64,000 nucleotides of DNA, taken from contig DATDHU010000065.1 in the NCBI GenBank assembly GCA_036521415.1, positions 1 through 64,000 of the forward strand, given 5' to 3'. Below the pieces are notes generated by a model, which ran no database searches, was not told the DNA's origin, and saw nothing but the letters and a program-made list of their open reading frames with translations. This stretch comes from DASXMT01 sp036521415. Lineage in GTDB: Bacteria > Actinomycetota > Acidimicrobiia > Acidimicrobiales > RAAP-2. How positions within the stretch are numbered: the first letter of the stretch is position 1; each line of letters begins with the position of its first letter. Positions 24,314 through 33,385 of this stretch are shown here, piece after piece. The position numbers and the translations under genes were made by a program.

Positions 24314-26635
24314 CTAGTGGGACTTCCTCCTGTCGGCCGCACCGGTCCCGACGGCCGTGCCCGGTGTCGTGGTCGTCGTGGAGCCGCCATCGGTCGACGG
24401 GGTCGTGGTCGACCCCGGACCGGGCGTGGTGGTGGTCGATCCCGGAGCCGTGGTCGTGGTGGATCCCGGAGCCGTGGTGGTGGTCGTGGTGGGCACAGGC
24501 GCAGCCCCACTCGAGTTCACCGAGGCGGACGCCGGCGGCAAGACGGGGGCGGTCACCGGATGGGCGGCCAGGTAGTCGAAGATCTTCCTGACCACCGGGG
24601 CTGATGCCTGGGCGCCGTAGCCGCCCTCGTTGATCTCGCTGACCACCACGTACTGCGGATTGGGATTGGGGCCGAACCCGACGAACCAGGATGTCGGCTC
24701 TTGTGGATTTCCATGAGCGTCGACGCCGACGCTGGCCGTACCCGTCTTCCCGCCGAGGGTGAAGGCCGCCTGGTTCCACCCCGATCCGACGAAGCTCCCG
24801 TAGCCGGTTCCGTTCGGGTCGTTGACGACGCCCTCGAAGCCCGTGAGCAGCGCCTGATAATTCGTTGGCGACAGGTCCACGTGGCCGGTCACCTTGGGCA
24901 CGGCCTTCGAGATCACCTTGCCGTCGGGACTGACGACGCCGGCGGCCACCTCGGGTGCGTAGCGGGTGCCGCCGTTGGCGAAGGTCGAATAGGCCACCGC
25001 CTCCTGGAGCGGGGTGATGACCGTTCCACCTTGGCCGAAGGCCAGCTCCATGTTGTCGCCGGTATACCAGGCCGTGTTCGGGAAGGCAGTCGGGTTGGCC
25101 TGATGGAGCTTCACCCGTTCCGACGGTGAGTCGACCCGTCCGATGGACTCGTTGGGAATGTCGATGCCGGTGGGCCCCCCGTAGCCGTACTGGGCGGCCA
25201 CGGTCTGGATCGGCTCTTTGCCGTACTGGGACTGTGCCCCCCAGTATTCGGCGCCCAGCTGGTAGAAGAACGCGTCACTGGACACGGTGAGCGCCGAGCT
25301 GACGTTGTAGGCCGCACCGTTGGCATTGTCGCCGACGTCGTCCTTCAGATGGCAGTTCGGCCCCGTGCAATTCGGTGCCGTGTACCCACCGTTGTCCACA
25401 TACGCCGTGTCCGGCGTGATCAAGCCGGTCTGCAAGGCCGAGGTGGCCGTGACCAGCTTGAAGGTCGACCCTGGCGCCAGCTGGGAGTTGATGGCCCAGT
25501 TGTTCAGCGAGTTGGTGGCCTGGAGTGCCGCGTAGTTGGCTTGGGAAATCCCCCCTACCCAGACGGTCGGGTTGTACGAGGGGTAGGAGGACATGGCCAG
25601 GATTGCGCCGGTCTGTGGGTTCATCACCACCACCGAGCCGTTGATGGCGGGCGGCAACGCGTTGTTGTCGGCGGCGTCCGGCGTCTGGCGCACGGTGGCG
25701 ATCTGGGTGGCGAGGGCGTCATCGGCGACCTGTTGAAGGCCGAGGTTGATGTTGGTGACCAGGTTGTCGCCCGACTTGGCCGCGAGGGTCTTCAGCGTGC
25801 CCACCACCTGTCCCTGTGCGTCGACCTCGAGTTGTTGTTGGCCGGGTGTGCCCCGCAACGCCGACTCGTACTGAGCCTCGAGGCCGGTCTGACCGACCTG
25901 GTCGCCGGCCTGATAGCCCTGGGCGGCAAGGGTCTTCAGCTCGTCGGCGCTGATGGAGCCCACGTACCCGAGGGTCTGGGCCGCCGGGTAGCCGCCGGCC
26001 GCCGGCCCTGGGATCTCTGCTTGGGGATAGTTCCGCTCCGTGGTCTGAACCACCTCTACCCCGGGGAAGTCAGCAGGGTGCTCCTTGATGTAGAGCACGT
26101 CGGGCAGGGGGGCGTTGTCCAGGATGGGAACCGGCTTGTACGGGCTGTACTGCTTGTCGTTGATCGTCTGTTGGACCTGGGCGGGGGTCTGGCCGATGAG
26201 AGCGGCCAGGCTCCCCACCACCTGGGGATCGTTGGCCGCCTGCACCCGTGACAAGGTGATCTGTTGGGTGACGATGTTGTTGACCAGCGGCAAGCCGGTG
26301 CTGTCCAGGATCTCGCCCCTGGTCGGCGGGATGGCCACCGCTCGGATCTGATTGGCCGAGACGGCATGGACGGCGGCTGGTGCTTGGAGGACCTGGAGGG
26401 TCCACAGACGCAGCCCCAAGATGGCGAAGAGGGCGATGACCACGAGGCCGGTGATGCGGAGGCGCAGTCCCGGCCGAGCGGCGGTGGAATCGGGCGCGTC
26501 GAGCATCGACCCCACCGACACCCGGTTCTTGTGGATCTTCGGTTGTCTGGCTACCTTGCGGGGTCCGAACCGCTCCCGCTCGGGACGCAGATACTGCTTC
26601 GACCCGCTGATGGGATGGCGCCACGTGCGTTTCAC
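24314..26635 (-). CDS. mrdA: Penicillin-binding protein 2 (elongation transpeptidase)
   Basis: 773 residues from the GTG at 26635, which overlaps the stop of a 26-codon ORF (GTGA) and has AGGA about nine bases upstream. Short basic cytoplasmic segment; TM about residues 50-75 (LVVIALFAILGLRLW); dimerisation domain; transpeptidase with SxxK nucleophile S390 (PGSTFKLVTA), SSD in the SxN position (VSSDAFFYQLG) and KTGT (LGGKTGTASV). The last ~55 residues are a Thr/Pro/Ser/Gly tail built from repeats (TTTTTAPGS-like), probably wall-spanning. Belongs with mreBCD. Its usual SEDS partner gene rodA is absent directly downstream. Confidence 0.93.
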   Translation of the reverse strand: MKRTWRHPISGSKQYLRPERERFGPRKVARQPKIHKNRVSVGSMLDAPDSTAARPGLRLRITGLVVIALFAILGLRLWTLQVLQAPAAVHAVSANQIRAVAIPPTRGEILDSTGLPLVNNIVTQQITLSRVQAANDPQVVGSLAALIGQTPAQVQQTINDKQYSPYKPVPILDNAPLPDVLYIKEHPADFPGVEVVQTTERNYPQAEIPGPAAGGYPAAQTLGYVGSISADELKTLAAQGYQAGDQVGQTGLEAQYESALRGTPGQQQLEVDAQGQVVGTLKTLAAKSGDNLVTNINLGLQQVADDALATQIATVRQTPDAADNNALPPAINGSVVVMNPQTGAILAMSSYPSYNPTVWVGGISQANYAALQATNSLNNWAINSQLAPGSTFKLVTATSALQTGLITPDTAYVDNGGYTAPNCTGPNCHLKDDVGDNANGAAYNVSSALTVSSDAFFYQLGAEYWGAQSQYGKEPIQTVAAQYGYGGPTGIDIPNESIGRVDSPSERVKLHQANPTAFPNTAWYTGDNMELAFGQGGTVITPLQEAVAYSTFANGGTRYAPEVAAGVVSPDGKVISKAVPKVTGHVDLSPTNYQALLTGFEGVVNDPNGTGYGSFVGSGWNQAAFTLGGKTGTASVGVDAHGNPQEPTSWFVGFGPNPNPQYVVVSEINEGGYGAQASAPVVRKIFDYLAAHPVTAPVLPPASASVNSSGAAPVPTTTTTTAPGSTTTTAPGSTTTTPGPGSTTTPSTDGGSTTTTTPGTAVGTGAADRRKSH
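24357..24500. repeat. Low-complexity repeats encoding the PBP2 Thr/Pro tail
   Basis: Imperfect repeats of GGTGGATCCCGGAGCCGTGG and variants occur through this stretch. On the minus strand they encode runs of Thr with APGS or PGPGS breaks. Confidence 0.8.
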
Positions 26636-26712
26636 TGGCGGATATCCTGACCTTCCCACCGCGCAATGTCTGCGCGGCTGAGAGAACGACTGGTCTCGCT
26701 CAGATCGGTCAT
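26632..26712 (-). CDS. Candidate 26-residue small protein coupled between mreD and mrdA
   Basis: Starts MTDLSETSRSLSRADIARWE and ends GQDIRQ. The ATG at 26712 overlaps the mreD stop as ATGA, and its own stop overlaps the mrdA start as GTGA. Both junctions are the kind used throughout this window for real genes. GGGAG lies about six bases before the ATG. The sequence is charged and likely helical, with no signal or membrane segment. It could be a true small protein of the elongation complex or a leader peptide that couples mreD and mrdA translation. No family is recognised, and chance cannot be excluded at this length. Confidence 0.5.
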   Translation of the reverse strand: MTDLSETSRSLSRADIARWEGQDIRQ

Positions 26713-27245
26713 CGGACACTCCCGATGGGACCGACCGAGCCGGGCATCCCTTCGGTCGACACCTTGGGCAGTGCCCACCCGACAATGCGCACGGCGGGCA
26801 CGGCCAGGACGGCGTTGACGAACGACACCACCAAGACGATGCCCACGATGTCGACATGGAGCATCTGCGGCTGTCCCAGGATCGACCCGACTGCCGCGTA
26901 GGCCACCTCGTAGGCCGCGCTGGCCCCGAGGGCAGCCAGTGGTGGGAGCCACCAGGCCGCACGGTCGAGGGCGACGGTCGAGAGCCCGACCCCGAACCCG
27001 ACCAGGCACCCGATCAGCGCCGACAGGCCGAAGGGTGTGGGCAGAAAGAGGTCGGCCACCAAACCGGACCCGAATCCCATGATCGCCCCGCGCGAGGGTC
27101 CGCCGATGATCCCGGCGGCGATGGGGAGCAGCACCATGATGTCTGGGTGGACTCCGCCGATGTTGATGTCCAACATGAGGGTCTGCTGCACGGTCAGGAA
27201 CAGCAGCACCACCACGATGACCTTGGCAGCGTCCCGACCGGTCAT
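26709..27245 (-). CDS. mreD: Rod shape-determining membrane protein MreD
   Basis: 178 residues with about five predicted membrane segments (VIVVLLFLTVQQTLML at the start, MVLLPIAAGIIGGPSRGAIMG next). The pattern DLFLPTPFGLSALIGCLVGF is characteristic of MreD. It acts with MreC and PBP2 in elongation-specific wall synthesis. Located 19 bases after mreC. Confidence 0.92.
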   Translation of the reverse strand: MTGRDAAKVIVVVLLFLTVQQTLMLDINIGGVHPDIMVLLPIAAGIIGGPSRGAIMGFGSGLVADLFLPTPFGLSALIGCLVGFGVGLSTVALDRAAWWLPPLAALGASAAYEVAYAAVGSILGQPQMLHVDIVGIVLVVSFVNAVLAVPAVRIVGWALPKVSTEGMPGSVGPIGSVR

Positions 27246-27264
27246 GGTCCCACCGATCGGCCGG

Positions 27265-28146
27265 TCATTGTCCCGCCACCGACGTGCCCGATCCGCCGGG
27301 TGGCCCCCACAAGAGGACGGAAACGTAGCGGAGGTGGGCGAAGTCGGCGACGGGTTCGAGGCTTACCGTCTCGTCGTTGGCCGACGAACCGTTCTTGACG
27401 CTGGTGACCTGGGCCACCGGCAGCCCCGGGGGGAAGATGGCGCCCTGCAGACCGCTGGTGACGAAGGCCGGGCCCTTGGGCAACGGCGTGTTGGACGGTA
27501 TGTACTGGGCCGTGAGCGGCTTCCCCGCCCCCTGTCCGCTGAGGACGGCGTAGTCACCCGGGCCGTAGGCCACCCCCACCGTCGACTGCCCGTCGGTGAG
27601 CAGCCGCACCGTGGACGTGCTCTTGCTGGCGAACACCACCTGGCCGATCAGCCCACCGGTAGCGCCACCCGATCCCATGACCGGCATCCCCACCGTGACC
27701 CCCTGTGAGCGACCGACTCCGAGCTCGATGGTGGCGGCAAAGTCGGAGGTGTTGAAGTCGGTCACCTCCGCCTTGACCTGCTTCAGGCCTTGCACGGTCG
27801 GGAGGTCGTTCAGGGCACTGAGCGCTTGCAACTGGCGCAGCGCCTGGGCCGCGTTCTGCTGCTCGAGCATCTGCTGTCGCAAGGAGCCGATCTCGGCCTG
27901 GAGCTTCTGGTTCTGTTGGCGCACCGCCCCGTAGTGCACGCTGCCGGCCAGAAAGCTGCCGATGGGCCGGACCAGACCGTCGACCCCGGAACGGATCGGC
28001 GAAAAGGCATCGGCGGCCACCGATTTGACGCCGGAGGTGAAGCTGTTCAGGCCGCCCCGGGCATCCAGGGTGATGATGGTGATCGAGATGAGGACCAGGA
28101 TGAGGAGCGTCGTTCGGGGGCGGCGGAGCCGCCGCGGCTTCGCCAC
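27265..28146 (-). CDS. mreC: Rod shape-determining protein MreC
   Basis: 293 residues: short basic cytoplasmic start (MAKPRRLRRPRTTL), one TM (about 13-28), coiled coil (about 78-112, QNQKLQAEIGSLRQQMLEQQ), then the two beta-barrel subdomains with GVGRSQGVTVGMPVMG and GPAFVTSGLQGAIFPPGLPVAQV. It bridges MreB/MreD and PBP2 in the periplasm-like space. Second gene of mreBCD. Confidence 0.94.
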   Translation of the reverse strand: MAKPRRLRRPRTTLLILVLISITIITLDARGGLNSFTSGVKSVAADAFSPIRSGVDGLVRPIGSFLAGSVHYGAVRQQNQKLQAEIGSLRQQMLEQQNAAQALRQLQALSALNDLPTVQGLKQVKAEVTDFNTSDFAATIELGVGRSQGVTVGMPVMGSGGATGGLIGQVVFASKSTSTVRLLTDGQSTVGVAYGPGDYAVLSGQGAGKPLTAQYIPSNTPLPKGPAFVTSGLQGAIFPPGLPVAQVTSVKNGSSANDETVSLEPVADFAHLRYVSVLLWGPPGGSGTSVAGQ

Positions 28147-28165
28147 GAGTTACTGAGCGGCTCGG

Positions 28166-29197
28166 TCAGCGGGCTGACGACGTGATGAGCACTTGCTTCA
28201 GCGCCTCGAACTCCTCGAGGCACTGACCACTACCGATGGCAACGCAGTTCAACGGGTCGCGGGCCACGACGATGGGCATGCCCGTCTCCGATTGCAGCCG
28301 GCTGTCCAGGCCGTGCAGCAGCGCGCCGCCACCGGTCAGCACGATGCCCTGCTCCATGATGTCGGCTGCCAATTCGGGCGGCGTGCGGTCCAACGTCACC
28401 TTGACGGCGTCGACGATCGCCGACACCGGCTCCTCGATGGCCTTGCGGATTTCCTGGGTTGAGATCACCACCGTCTTGGGCAGGCCGGTCACCAGGTCGC
28501 GACCGCGGATCTCGGCGTGCAGCTCTTCTTCGAGCTCGTAGGCGGAGCCGAGGGCGATCTTGATCTCCTCGGCCGTACGTTCGCCCAGGGCCAGGCTGTA
28601 CTCCTTCTTCACGAACGAGACGATCGCCTCGTCGAGCTCGTCACCGCCGATCCGGATCGACTGGCTGGTGACGATCCCGCCCAGGGAGATGACAGCCACC
28701 TCGGTGGTGCCGCCGCCGATGTCCACCACCATGTTCCCGGTGGGCTCGTGGACGGGCAGGCCCGCCCCGATGGCCGCGGCCATCGGCTCCTCGATGATGT
28801 AGGCCTTGCGGGCCCCGGCGTACTCGGCCGCCTCCATGACCGCACGCTGCTCCACCCCGGTGATGCCCGAGGGGACGCAGATCACCATGCGCGGCTTGGC
28901 GAAGCGGCGCTGGTGGACCCGGTGGATGAAGTAGCGGAGCATCTTCTCGCAGATCTCGAAGTCGGCGATGACCCCGTCCTTCAGCGGCCGGATCGCCTGG
29001 ATATGACTGGGGGTCCGGCCGATCATGCGTTTGGCCTCCGCCCCCACGGCCAGGGGCCGGCCGTCCTTCACGTTGACCGCCACCACGGAGGGCTCGTTCA
29101 AGATGATGCCCCGGCCGCGCACGTACACCAGGGTGTTGGCGGTCCCGAGATCCACAGCCATGTCTCGGCCCAAAAGAAAAAAGCGGTTGTCGGCCAT
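28166..29197 (-). CDS. mreB: Rod shape-determining actin-like protein MreB
   Basis: 343 residues, standard length. Phosphate 1 motif MAVDLGTANTLVYVRGRGI, VCVPSGITGVEQRAVMEA, phosphate 2 VVDIGGGTTEVAVISL and the adenosine-binding GIVLTGGGALLHGLD are all intact. Start chosen at the ATG at 29197 because MADNRFFLLGRDMAVDLG fits the family; GGAGGGG lies ten bases upstream. The frame stays open 36 codons further, without homology. The gene heads the mreBCD-mrdA operon; 190 bases separate it from ndk. Confidence 0.96.
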   Translation of the reverse strand: MADNRFFLLGRDMAVDLGTANTLVYVRGRGIILNEPSVVAVNVKDGRPLAVGAEAKRMIGRTPSHIQAIRPLKDGVIADFEICEKMLRYFIHRVHQRRFAKPRMVICVPSGITGVEQRAVMEAAEYAGARKAYIIEEPMAAAIGAGLPVHEPTGNMVVDIGGGTTEVAVISLGGIVTSQSIRIGGDELDEAIVSFVKKEYSLALGERTAEEIKIALGSAYELEEELHAEIRGRDLVTGLPKTVVISTQEIRKAIEEPVSAIVDAVKVTLDRTPPELAADIMEQGIVLTGGGALLHGLDSRLQSETGMPIVVARDPLNCVAIGSGQCLEEFEALKQVLITSSAR

Positions 29198-29387
29198 CAG
29201 AGATGAACCCCTCCGTCGTAGAGCGGTCGGGTTGACAATTTGCCCCGTGCAACTGCCCCGGATCCGGTGTTTTCGCGGGGCGCGCGCCAGGTCATCGTGC
29301 GTCAAGGCTACGGGAACGGACCGGTGGGCACAAGGCGCTCCGAACGGGAGGCCCGGGACCCTCGACCGACCAGGGCGTCAGCCGAGG

Positions 29388-29798
29388 TCAGGCCAGGCCG
29401 GGAAAGAAGAGCTCGATCTCTCTCTTGGCCGACTCCGGGGAGTCCGACCCGTGGACCAGGTTCTCCCCCACCTCGAGGGCGAGGTCACCCCGGATGGTCC
29501 CCGGGGCGGCCTCGACCGGGTTGGTGGCGCCCATGAGGTTCCGCACCACGGCATAAGTGTCATCGGGGCCCTCCACCACCATGATCAGCGCAGGAGACCG
29601 GGTGATGAAGGCCACCAGGCCGGCATAGAAGGGCTTGCCCTCGTGCTCGGCGTAGTGGCGACCGGCCACCTCGACGGGAATGGTCCGCAGCTCGGCCGCC
29701 ACCAAGCGGAGCCCCTTCGCCTCGATGCGTCCGATGATCTCGCCGGCCAGTCCCCGCTCCACCGCGTCGGGTTTGCAAATGACAAGTGTGCGTCTCAC
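29388..29798 (-). CDS. ndk: Nucleoside diphosphate kinase
   Basis: 136 residues. MRRTLVICKPDAVERGLAGE begins the fold and LVHGSDSPESAKREI holds the phospho-accepting His. Exchanges gamma-phosphates among NDPs and NTPs. GTG start; TAGCCT lies nine bases upstream and no Shine-Dalgarno is visible. Located between folC and mreB, as in many actinobacteria. Confidence 0.97.
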   Translation of the reverse strand: MRRTLVICKPDAVERGLAGEIIGRIEAKGLRLVAAELRTIPVEVAGRHYAEHEGKPFYAGLVAFITRSPALIMVVEGPDDTYAVVRNLMGATNPVEAAPGTIRGDLALEVGENLVHGSDSPESAKREIELFFPGLA

Positions 29799-29873
29799 GA
29801 GGCGGGCAGGCTAGCCGAGAACCGTCGGGCGCCCGAATCCCCCGAGGGACACCCGAGGGCGCTCCGAGGGTCC

Positions 29874-31193
29874 TCAGAGGCCATCGCCCACCAACCGGCG
29901 CCGTGCATCAGCCACCACGTACAACGAGCCGCAGATGACGCAACGGTCGTCGGGCCCGGCACTGTCGACGGCCACGGCGACCGCCTCGGCCACGGTGGGG
30001 GCAGCTCGCACCTCCATACCGAGCCCCTGCGCCGCTTCGGCCACGATTTCGGTGGGGAGGGCCCGCGGCGAATCGGGCGCGCAGGCCACCACCGAACGGA
30101 CGCCGGCGCTCTGGAGGGCCTCGAGCATGGCCACCGGGTCGCGTCCCCGCAGCATTCCGATCACGGCCACCGCCTCACCGTCGACGGTGAACTCCTCGAT
30201 CAGCGTGCGGGCCAGCACGGTCATCCCGGCCACGTTGTGGGCCCCGTCCACCACCACCAGGGGGTGACGGCCGATGACCTCGAGCCGACCGGGAACCGAT
30301 ACTGCAGACAAGGCCTGGTCGACTACGTCCTCGTGCAACGGCGAGCCGAAGAAAGCCTCCACCGCGGCGAGGGCGGTAGCGGCGTTGTCACCCTGGTGAG
30401 CACCGTGGAGCGGCACGAGGACCTCGCCGTAGGAGCCCTGCGGTGTGCGCAGGTCGAGCAAGCGGCCGCCGACGGCGACCCGGTTGGCCGTCCACCCGTA
30501 GTCCTCGCCGCGGACCCACACCTCCTCGGCGCCGGCTTCGGCTGCCTTCGCTCGCAGCAGGGTCACCAGTGCCGGGTCGGTCTCCCCGATCACCACGCGG
30601 CTGCCCGGCTTGAAGATCCCAGCCTTGTCGCCGGCGATGTCGGCCAACGTCGGGCCCAGCACCTCGGTGTGATCGAAGCTCACGTTGGTGATCAGGGCCA
30701 CGTCGCCGTCGAGCACGTTGGTGCTGTCCCACGTGCCCCCGAGCCCCACCTCGACCACGGCCACGTCCACCGCCTCGTCGGCGAACCAGGCAAACGCCGC
30801 CGCGGTGAGGAGCTCGAAGCGGGTGGGGCGATCCGACAGGAGCCCCTCCAGGCCGGCAAGGGTCTCGAGGACGCCGAGAAAGGCGTCGTCATCGATGGGC
30901 TCACCGTTCCGGGACAGGCGCTCGTTGACCCGGTACAGGTTGGGGCTGGTGTAGGTCCCCACGGTCAGACCCTGGCCGGCCAGGAGGGATGTGGCCATGG
31001 CCGCCGTCGAGCCCTTGCCGTTGGTGCCGGTCAGGTGGATCGATGGGTAGGCGCGCTGTGGGTCGCCCAGGATGCCCATGAGCTCGCGGATGCGGTCCAG
31101 GGTGGGAAGGGCGCGGCGGGTCGGGGCAATGGACTCGAAATCGATGTGCGCATCGAGCCAGGCGATGGCCTCGGGAAGATCGGTGAAGGGCAT
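29874..31193 (-). CDS. folC: Bifunctional folylpolyglutamate/dihydrofolate synthase
   Basis: 439 residues. The Mur-ligase-type ATP site SIHLTGTNGKGSTAAMATSL, VEVGLGGTWDSTNVLDGDVA, TNVSFDHTEVLGPTLADIAGDKAGIFK and the C-terminal VVVDGAHNVAGM are all FolC signatures. Adds glutamates to (dihydro)folates. The ATG at 31193 begins MPFTDLPEAIAWLDAHIDFE, the expected N-terminus. The frame is open further upstream without homology. No Shine-Dalgarno is visible. Confidence 0.93.
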   Translation of the reverse strand: MPFTDLPEAIAWLDAHIDFESIAPTRRALPTLDRIRELMGILGDPQRAYPSIHLTGTNGKGSTAAMATSLLAGQGLTVGTYTSPNLYRVNERLSRNGEPIDDDAFLGVLETLAGLEGLLSDRPTRFELLTAAAFAWFADEAVDVAVVEVGLGGTWDSTNVLDGDVALITNVSFDHTEVLGPTLADIAGDKAGIFKPGSRVVIGETDPALVTLLRAKAAEAGAEEVWVRGEDYGWTANRVAVGGRLLDLRTPQGSYGEVLVPLHGAHQGDNAATALAAVEAFFGSPLHEDVVDQALSAVSVPGRLEVIGRHPLVVVDGAHNVAGMTVLARTLIEEFTVDGEAVAVIGMLRGRDPVAMLEALQSAGVRSVVACAPDSPRALPTEIVAEAAQGLGMEVRAAPTVAEAVAVAVDSAGPDDRCVICGSLYVVADARRRLVGDGL

Positions 31194-31360
31194 GGTGGGT
31201 GTGGCGCTCGGGTCTGGCGGTGGGAGGTGTCGGCGGGAGGGCGGTGACCTAACTGATGGGGTGCGGCTGTGGAGAAGGCCTGAAGGGGGCACCGTCGGCG
31301 ATGACGATGCCCACCCCGGTCGAATCGGCCGAGGTTTCTGGACCGGGCTCGGCTCGGGCC

Positions 31361-32677
31361 TTAGGAGGCAGCCCGGCGGGTGCGGGTGGACTTGGTCGGG
31401 GGGTTGAGCGGCACCAGGGTGGGATGCACCTTCTCGAGAACCACCGCCCGATCGACCACGCACTTCGATACGTCGGTGCGGCTGGGAAGGTCGTACATCA
31501 CCTCGAGCAGTACCTCTTCCAGGATGGCCCGCAGACCCCGCGCACCGGTACCCCGCAAGAGGGCCTGCTCGGCCACTGCCTCCAGGGCATCGTCGGTCAG
31601 CTCCAGCTCCACCCGGTCCAACTCGAAGACCCGCTTGTACTGCCGGGTGAGTGCGTTCTTCGGCTCCACCAGGATCTGGATCAGCGCGTCCTTGTACAGG
31701 TGGGAGACGGCCCCGACCATGGGCAGGCGCCCGATGAACTCGGGAATTAGCCCGAACTTCATGAGGTCCTCGGGGAGCACCAGGCGGAGCAGCTCGGAGT
31801 CGTCGCGCTCGGAGGCCTTGCGGACCTCGGCCCGGAAGCCCATGCCCTTGCGGCCGATGCGGTTCTCGATGATCTTGTCGATCCCGGCGAAAGCACCGCC
31901 GCAGATGAACAGGATGTTGGTCGTGTCGATCTGGATGAATTCCTGGTGGGGGTGCTTGCGGCCGCCTTGGGGCGGCACCGACGCCGTCGTCCCCTCCAGG
32001 ATCTTCAACAAGGCCTGCTGGACGCCTTCGCCGGAAACGTCCCTGGTGATCGACGGGTTCTCCGACTTCCGGGCGATCTTGTCGATCTCATCGATGTAGA
32101 TGATCCCCGTCTCTGCCCGCTTGACGTCGTAGTCGGCCGCCTGGATGAGCTTCAACAGGATGTTCTCGACGTCCTCACCCACGTACCCGGCCTCGGTCAG
32201 CGCGGTGGCGTCGGCGATGGCGAAGGGGACGTTGAGCATCCGGGCCAGGGTCTGGGCCAGCAGCGTTTTCCCGCAGCCGGTCGGGCCGAGCAGCAAGATG
32301 TTGGACTTGGCCAGCTCGACCTCGTTGTCATGCGTGCCGTTGTTGCCCGCCTGGACCCGCTTGTAGTGGTTGTACACGGCAACGGACAGGATCTTTTTGG
32401 CGTATTCCTGCCCGATCACGTAGTCGTTCAGGAACTCATAGATCTCCTTCGGCTTGGGCAGCTCCTCGAAGGACAGCTCGGTGGTGTCGGCCAGCTCCTC
32501 GGCGATGATGTCATTGCACAGCTCGATGCACTCGTCGCAGATATAGACGCCCGGCCCGGCGATGAGCTTCTTGACCTGCTTTTGGGATTTGCCGCAGAAG
32601 CTGCACTTTACGAGGTCGCCACCGTCTCCGAACTTCGCCACGTCGGTTCCCCTTGTCCCTTTTCCCTTGGTCGCCAT
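31361..32677 (-). CDS. clpX: ATP-dependent Clp protease ATP-binding subunit ClpX
   Basis: 438 residues. The N-terminal C4 zinc finger (CSFCGKSQKQVKKLIAGPGV, then CDECIELC), Walker A LLGPTGCGKTLLAQTLA, Walker B GIIYIDEIDKIA, the RKH pore loop (GGRKHPHQEF) and the IGF-type region are present. Unfolds substrates for ClpP. The C-terminus ends in a basic Thr/Arg tail. A TAGGGT box about 22 bases before the ATG is a possible -10. clpP lies 54 bases upstream on the same strand. Confidence 0.97.
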   Translation of the reverse strand: MATKGKGTRGTDVAKFGDGGDLVKCSFCGKSQKQVKKLIAGPGVYICDECIELCNDIIAEELADTTELSFEELPKPKEIYEFLNDYVIGQEYAKKILSVAVYNHYKRVQAGNNGTHDNEVELAKSNILLLGPTGCGKTLLAQTLARMLNVPFAIADATALTEAGYVGEDVENILLKLIQAADYDVKRAETGIIYIDEIDKIARKSENPSITRDVSGEGVQQALLKILEGTTASVPPQGGRKHPHQEFIQIDTTNILFICGGAFAGIDKIIENRIGRKGMGFRAEVRKASERDDSELLRLVLPEDLMKFGLIPEFIGRLPMVGAVSHLYKDALIQILVEPKNALTRQYKRVFELDRVELELTDDALEAVAEQALLRGTGARGLRAILEEVLLEVMYDLPSRTDVSKCVVDRAVVLEKVHPTLVPLNPPTKSTRTRRAAS

Positions 32678-32731
32678 TGTCGAGTGAACGCCGAATGCAA
32701 CCCTACCGGCTGCGTCGGACGAACTTGTCCC

Positions 32732-33385
32732 TTACGCCGCGCCGACGGCTTCGATGCCAACCGAGTCACGGGCCGTGATGACTTCGTCGATCAACCCGTA
32801 GCTCACGCACTCCTCGGCCGTCATGATGAAGTCCCGGTCGGTGTCCTTGGACACCTTTTCCATGGTCTGACCGGTGTCTGCCGCCAACATGCCATTCAAC
32901 AGGTCGCGCATCCGGAGAATCTCCTTGGCCTGTAGCTCGATGTCGCTGGCCTGACCCTCCACTCCCCCGAAGGGCTGGTGCAACAGGATGCGGGCATGGG
33001 GAAGGGCGAACCGCTTCCCCCGGGTGCCGGCGGCCAACAGCACGGCGGCGGCCGAGGCGGCCTGTCCGAAGCAGAAGGTCGACGTGTCCGGCTTGATGTA
33101 CTTCATCGTGTCGTAGATGGCGAACAGGGCGGTGATGTCACCGCCAGGAGAGTTGATGTAGAGGTGGATGTCCTTGTCCGCCTCTTCGGACTCCAAGAAC
33201 AGGAGCTGGGCACAGACCAGGTTGGCCACCGTGTCGTTGATCGGCGTACCCAGAAAGATGATCCGTTCCCGCAACAGGCGGGAGAAGAGGTCGTAGTTGC
33301 GCTCGCCCCGACTGGTCGACTCGACCACCCACGGGACGCTGTAGGCCTGGGCACCCATTCCACTGATTCCCTCTGTCACGCTCAC
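32732..33385 (-). CDS. clpP: ATP-dependent Clp protease proteolytic subunit
   Basis: 217 residues. Catalytic triad S111 (FGQAASAAAVLLAAG), H136 (RILLHQPFGG) and D185 (DTDRDFIMTAEE). GTG start overlapping the tig stop as GTGA. Only one clpP copy is in the window; actinobacteria usually have two (clpP1-clpP2) and a hetero-tetradecamer, so a second copy may lie elsewhere. Forms tig-clpP-clpX. Confidence 0.96.
   Translation of the reverse strand: MSVTEGISGMGAQAYSVPWVVESTSRGERNYDLFSRLLRERIIFLGTPINDTVANLVCAQLLFLESEEADKDIHLYINSPGGDITALFAIYDTMKYIKPDTSTFCFGQAASAAAVLLAAGTRGKRFALPHARILLHQPFGGVEGQASDIELQAKEILRMRDLLNGMLAADTGQTMEKVSKDTDRDFIMTAEECVSYGLIDEVITARDSVGIEAVGAA

Noticed and set aside
26636..26962. 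109-codon N-terminal extension of mrdA
   Set aside because: It overlaps mreD and the small ORF, and lacks homology; the GTG at 26635 is better placed.
29198..29305. 36-codon extension of mreB
   Set aside because: Not conserved in MreB; the ATG at 29197 has a Shine-Dalgarno and the family N-terminus.
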